DNA of 64,000 nt from Eunapius fragilis. Taxonomy: Eukaryota; Porifera; Demospongiae; Spongillida; Spongillidae. The stretch lies in assembly GCA_963681505.1 (NCBI GenBank), contig OY811980.1:6953572-7017571 (forward strand). The letters run 5' to 3'. The notes below the pieces were generated by a model. The model did not search any database and was not told where the DNA came from. It saw only the letters and a list, made by a program, of their open reading frames with translations. Position 1 is the stretch's first letter. Each line of letters begins with the position of its first letter. This document shows positions 60,658 to 64,000 of the stretch, piece after piece. Position numbers and translations under genes: made by a program.

Positions 60658-61400
60658 CGCAGAAAACATAGTTATATTTATATAAAAGTGCCAAAGGCCT
60701 TGCAAAGCAGTTACTCTACATTAATTGTAGTACTAGGATATTAGTTAGTTATCTATGTTTGCAGATGTACTTCTCTGATGTCATAGTAAAGATAAAAACT
60801 TTAAAAATTTCTCCCCTGGTGTTATGGTTCACAGTGTGGTGTGGTATGTAGGCACTGCTTGAGCTGGTAGCAAAACCATCTGGATACCAATTGATGAGAC
60901 TTCCCAGTTCAGCACTACCATCCTCCAATCAACATGAATACAACATGAATACAATCAACATGAATACAAATAGATTCTAAACGGAGACCACATCTTTGTT
61001 GTTGGAGGCCTATTATTTTTTTCAGGCACTAACAGTATTGCTTGTACCTGCAAAAAGATCACACATGCTTATTGTGATGAGCATACTCATCACACATCAC
61101 ACACATCACACACACGTACACACATGTGAGAGAGAGAAGAGAGCAAAATTGACATATTTAGAGTTGTGGACCCCACACACCCTCAGTGGATGTTTGGGAA
61201 AGAAAGAAAAATCTGCACCCAGGAAGAATAAAAGCATGCTCCCTATAAACTAGCTAAGCTACCACAGTTCTGTTCACTTTCTGTACATTGTGATCTGATA
61301 TAGCTCGTCATGGAAACCTCCATTACTGCCTGCAGAACCACAACTCCACAGCCACAGCACACAACATCCCATAAATTTTAGCACACACTGCTATAGCTCA
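60658..61400. other. intergenic, duplicate of the segment after copy A
   Basis: It matches sequence at 15714-15790 and parts of 17650-18000. CACACATCACA repeats near 61090. No gene was seen. Confidence 0.5.
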
Positions 61401-61414
61401 TCATAGCTTGTCCC

Positions 61415-61632
61415 CATATTACTGCAGCCCCTCCCCTCAGATTACTGCAGCCCCTCCCCTCAGATTACTGCAACCCCTCCCCTCACAGTACTGCAGCCCT
61501 CCCCCTCTGAGTACTGCAGCCCCTCCTCCCATACTTTATATTTATACACAGGTTTCTGGACTTAATTACACAATGACCCTTGAAGAGGTGGGACTTTCCC
61601 CTCGAGAAACCGTGTTTGTGGAGGAGAGATGA
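61415..61632 (+). pseudogene. duplicated last exon of FAF1 with its minisatellite (unit D)
   Basis: The exon copy 61552-61632 keeps a good acceptor, an open frame (MTLEEVGLSPRETVFVEER) and the stop. No other FAF1 exon is near. The flanks match the true FAF1 3' end to about 61860. Confidence 0.88.
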
Positions 61633-62364
61633 GTGATTGGGAGACATGATCAAGCCATTCCTCCTTGGGGGTGTGGCCAACCATTCTCCTTGGGGCGTGG
61701 TCAGTCATTCCTCCTTGAGTGTGGTCCTGCTTATCTAGATTATGTTTTGTTTTGTGTTCACTTTACAAAGCAAGAGATAATATCCTGCCATTTATTGCAT
61801 CACATTGCTTATGAACCAGGCTTGACATTACATCATCTTGAAGCACAGTGATAAAAGTAGCATTAATGTTTGGCCATAGTTGTATATTATTGCCAGCCAC
61901 TAGTGGTAAATAACGTCCAGTACTACTGACATTATGATTAATGTGTAGCTATTATTGTAGTGGATTGGAAATATCTCCACCACTGGTTGAGGTGTTGCAA
62001 TGTCACAGCTGTACCCAATGACTACAATGGCAGACCAGGTGGTTTCCATTCTCCCGTGTAGGCCTTACCACCATGCCCTCAGCTATAAGGGAACCAGCAG
62101 CAGCCATTGTGGTCATTGGGTACAGCTGTGACTTGGCTTTTAGGAGTGGGGTACATGTGGTGATGGTCATACAACTGTATGGGATCCTGACCAGTCACAC
62201 TCCATGTTATGTAACTGTGGGTAACAGTACCAGTGATTGCATATTCTTATGCCTCAGCCAGCCTCATGTATCGTTGGCTAGCCCCTTATTGGCTAGCCCC
62301 CTCATGTATCATTGGCTAGCCCCCTGAGAGATATGTACATGTAGTCTAGCTACATATCTCCCAG

Positions 62365-62452
62365 TGACGGCATCACCATGAAGTCATGTGATGCATATGG
62401 TGAAATAAGAACAGGTGGACAGGACTGCTATGAAGTGGTTGGACACAACTAA
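62365..62452 (+). CDS. second ITAM-like tail exon of receptor unit D
   Basis: Acceptor CTCCCAG, 88 nt, phase 2, reading AYGEI-RTGGQDC-YEVVGHN then TAA. It is in the same position relative to the FAF1 exon copy as 17518-17605 in unit A. Confidence 0.55.
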
Positions 62453-64000
62453 AGCAGAACACACAGTTATGTTTACTAAAGTGCAAGATGAAAACTTTTG
62501 CATTTGTGTGAGAGACTTTATGGTTCACAATGTGGTGTGGTATGTAGGCACAGAGCTGGGAGCAAAACCATCTGGATACCAATTTATCAGACTTCCCAGT
62601 TCAGCACTACCCTCTCCCAAACAACATAAATGCAGATTGATTCTAAATCTTTGTTTCCACCTTCTTTTTTTCAGGCACTAACAGTTTTGTTTGTACCTGA
62701 AAGATCACACATGGTTATTATTGTGATGAGCATATTCATCACAGCCCCACAGACACACACATGCACACATGTGAGAGAGAGAAGAGAGCAAAACTGAGTT
62801 GTGGACCCCACACACCTTCAGTGGATGTTTGGGAAAGAAAGAAAATCAGCACCCAGGAAAAACAAATAGCATGCTCCCTATAAACTAGCTAAGCTACCAC
62901 AGTTCTGTTCACTTTCTGTACATTGTGATCTGATATATATAGCTCGTCATGGAAACCTCCATTACTGCGTGCAGGACCACAACTCCACAGCCACAGCACA
63001 CAACATCCCATAAACATTAGCTGCATCTCATATATCCTGTCTGTTTATTCCTGCCAGCACAACTGCATTCAATGATGTATACCTATGTGTTGGTTAAGGG
63101 GTAGTGCTGTACTGGGGGCATGGGGAGGGTGGAGTCACAGACTATGCACATGCATACCTAATGTGTCAAGTGACTGGAACCTGAAGTGTTTAACCCTGAG
63201 AGGGCTCAAATGAAGATGAAACAGCCAAAGAAGTACCAGGATCAGAGTTCAAAGGAACTTCCTCCATTAGCAAAGGGTGAGAAGGCAAGGATATGCAAGT
63301 GAGAGGAGAATGGGAACCTGCAGCTGTCATACTCAAAGATCCTATTTTGTGAGAACTGCTAATGGCAAGAAGAAATATCGTCGAAACTGTCAACATCTGC
63401 AAAAGTCACATCAAACAAGTATGCAACCCCATTCATGAAGCACTGGGAGATGACCCTGTAGCACAAGCGATGCAACCAAATTCTGTATGCTTTGCCGCAT
63501 GGGTCTTGCAGCTATTAACCAAAAAGGAAGGTGATAGCATAATCCTGGGATTAACAAATATTGTGCATGAATCATTTGGCCTCTATTGCACACTTCATGC
63601 AGGCTTGTGTTAACACCTGGTGTGCGAATTAAGTACACTGCTTGGCGGCATGTAGGTAAAGAAATGTTTTATTAATTTTAAAATTAATGACTGTAATCAT
63701 TTCCTATAGCTCCTCCCTATGAACCCTGAAGTATAACAGTGGTCTTGAAAAAGCTCAGCAAGCTGTGGACACCCCTGTTAGCTTCATCAAGTTCCTCTTC
63801 CATAGATGCTGCACATCTACAATGTTATTATTACTTGCATCAAATAATCTGTAAGCTGTAGACCAGCTATATATACACACACATACACAAATGCGCACAC
63901 ACCACACCCACACACAAATACACACATGTGCACACACCACACCCACACACAAATACACATGCATACACAAACTGACAAAGACCACAGAGTAATGGCTTCA
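62453..64000. other. intergenic, duplicate of 17606-18640, then unique to the right edge
   Basis: The duplicate part ends near 63650. No gene was seen. ACACACACA/CACACCAC repeats lie at 63870-63970. Confidence 0.5.

Overview
This window is nuclear DNA of an animal. Genes are split into many short exons with GT-AG introns that hold phase. Their products (FAF1, Ig/FN3 receptors, a tandem-domain receptor tyrosine phosphatase) are animal-type, and the primer-binding site of a Ty3-type element matches the 3' end of animal initiator tRNA-Met. I infer a non-bilaterian animal, most likely a sponge, from the mix of compact introns, an MSH1/MutS1-like gene and home-made Ig/FN3 receptors. The species cannot be named from the sequence alone.

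Layout. 113-4209 (-): N-terminal and middle part of a MutS-family gene that runs off the left edge. A gap of about 100 bp separates it from FAF1 at 4307-11392 (+), which can be reconstructed in 17 exons. From 12 kb to 41 kb and again from 56 kb to 62.5 kb lies a family of membrane receptors. Copy A (12029-15713 plus a second tail exon at 17518, +) is damaged. Copy B (18886-31471, +) is intact over 22 exons and ends in two tyrosine-phosphatase domains. Copy C (37217-40734, -) is inverted and intact, with a short tail. Copy D (56276-60657 plus a second tail exon at 62365, +) is damaged. Relics lie near 50.4 kb and 53.7 kb. A 3.9-kb minisatellite of 34-bp units sits between B and C. Copies of the last FAF1 exon were carried along in the receptor duplications (16.8, 55.8 and 61.6 kb).

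Mobile DNA. A Ty3-type retrotransposon (19574-24333, -) sits in intron 1 of receptor B and itself carries a 276-bp inverted-repeat insertion. An EnSpm/CACTA-type transposase (45594-48585, -) lies next to a divergent unknown gene. Two small elements have 9-bp target duplications (Mutator type). Long foldbacks and a degraded hAT-like element fill much of 41-58 kb, together with a 324-bp satellite.

Main biological point. The receptors share nearly the same ectodomain but have interchangeable cytoplasmic ends: tandem PTP domains preceded by a cysteine-free intracellular Ig domain (B), V-x-Y-x-x-V motifs that fit the ITIM consensus (C), and an ITAM-like pair of tyrosines (tails of A and D). Nearly all the tail exons are in phase 2-2, and most have a stop codon that overlaps a possible splice donor, so splicing could set how many signalling modules are added. 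This resembles a paired activating/inhibitory receptor locus, such as those used in self/non-self recognition. That role is inference.
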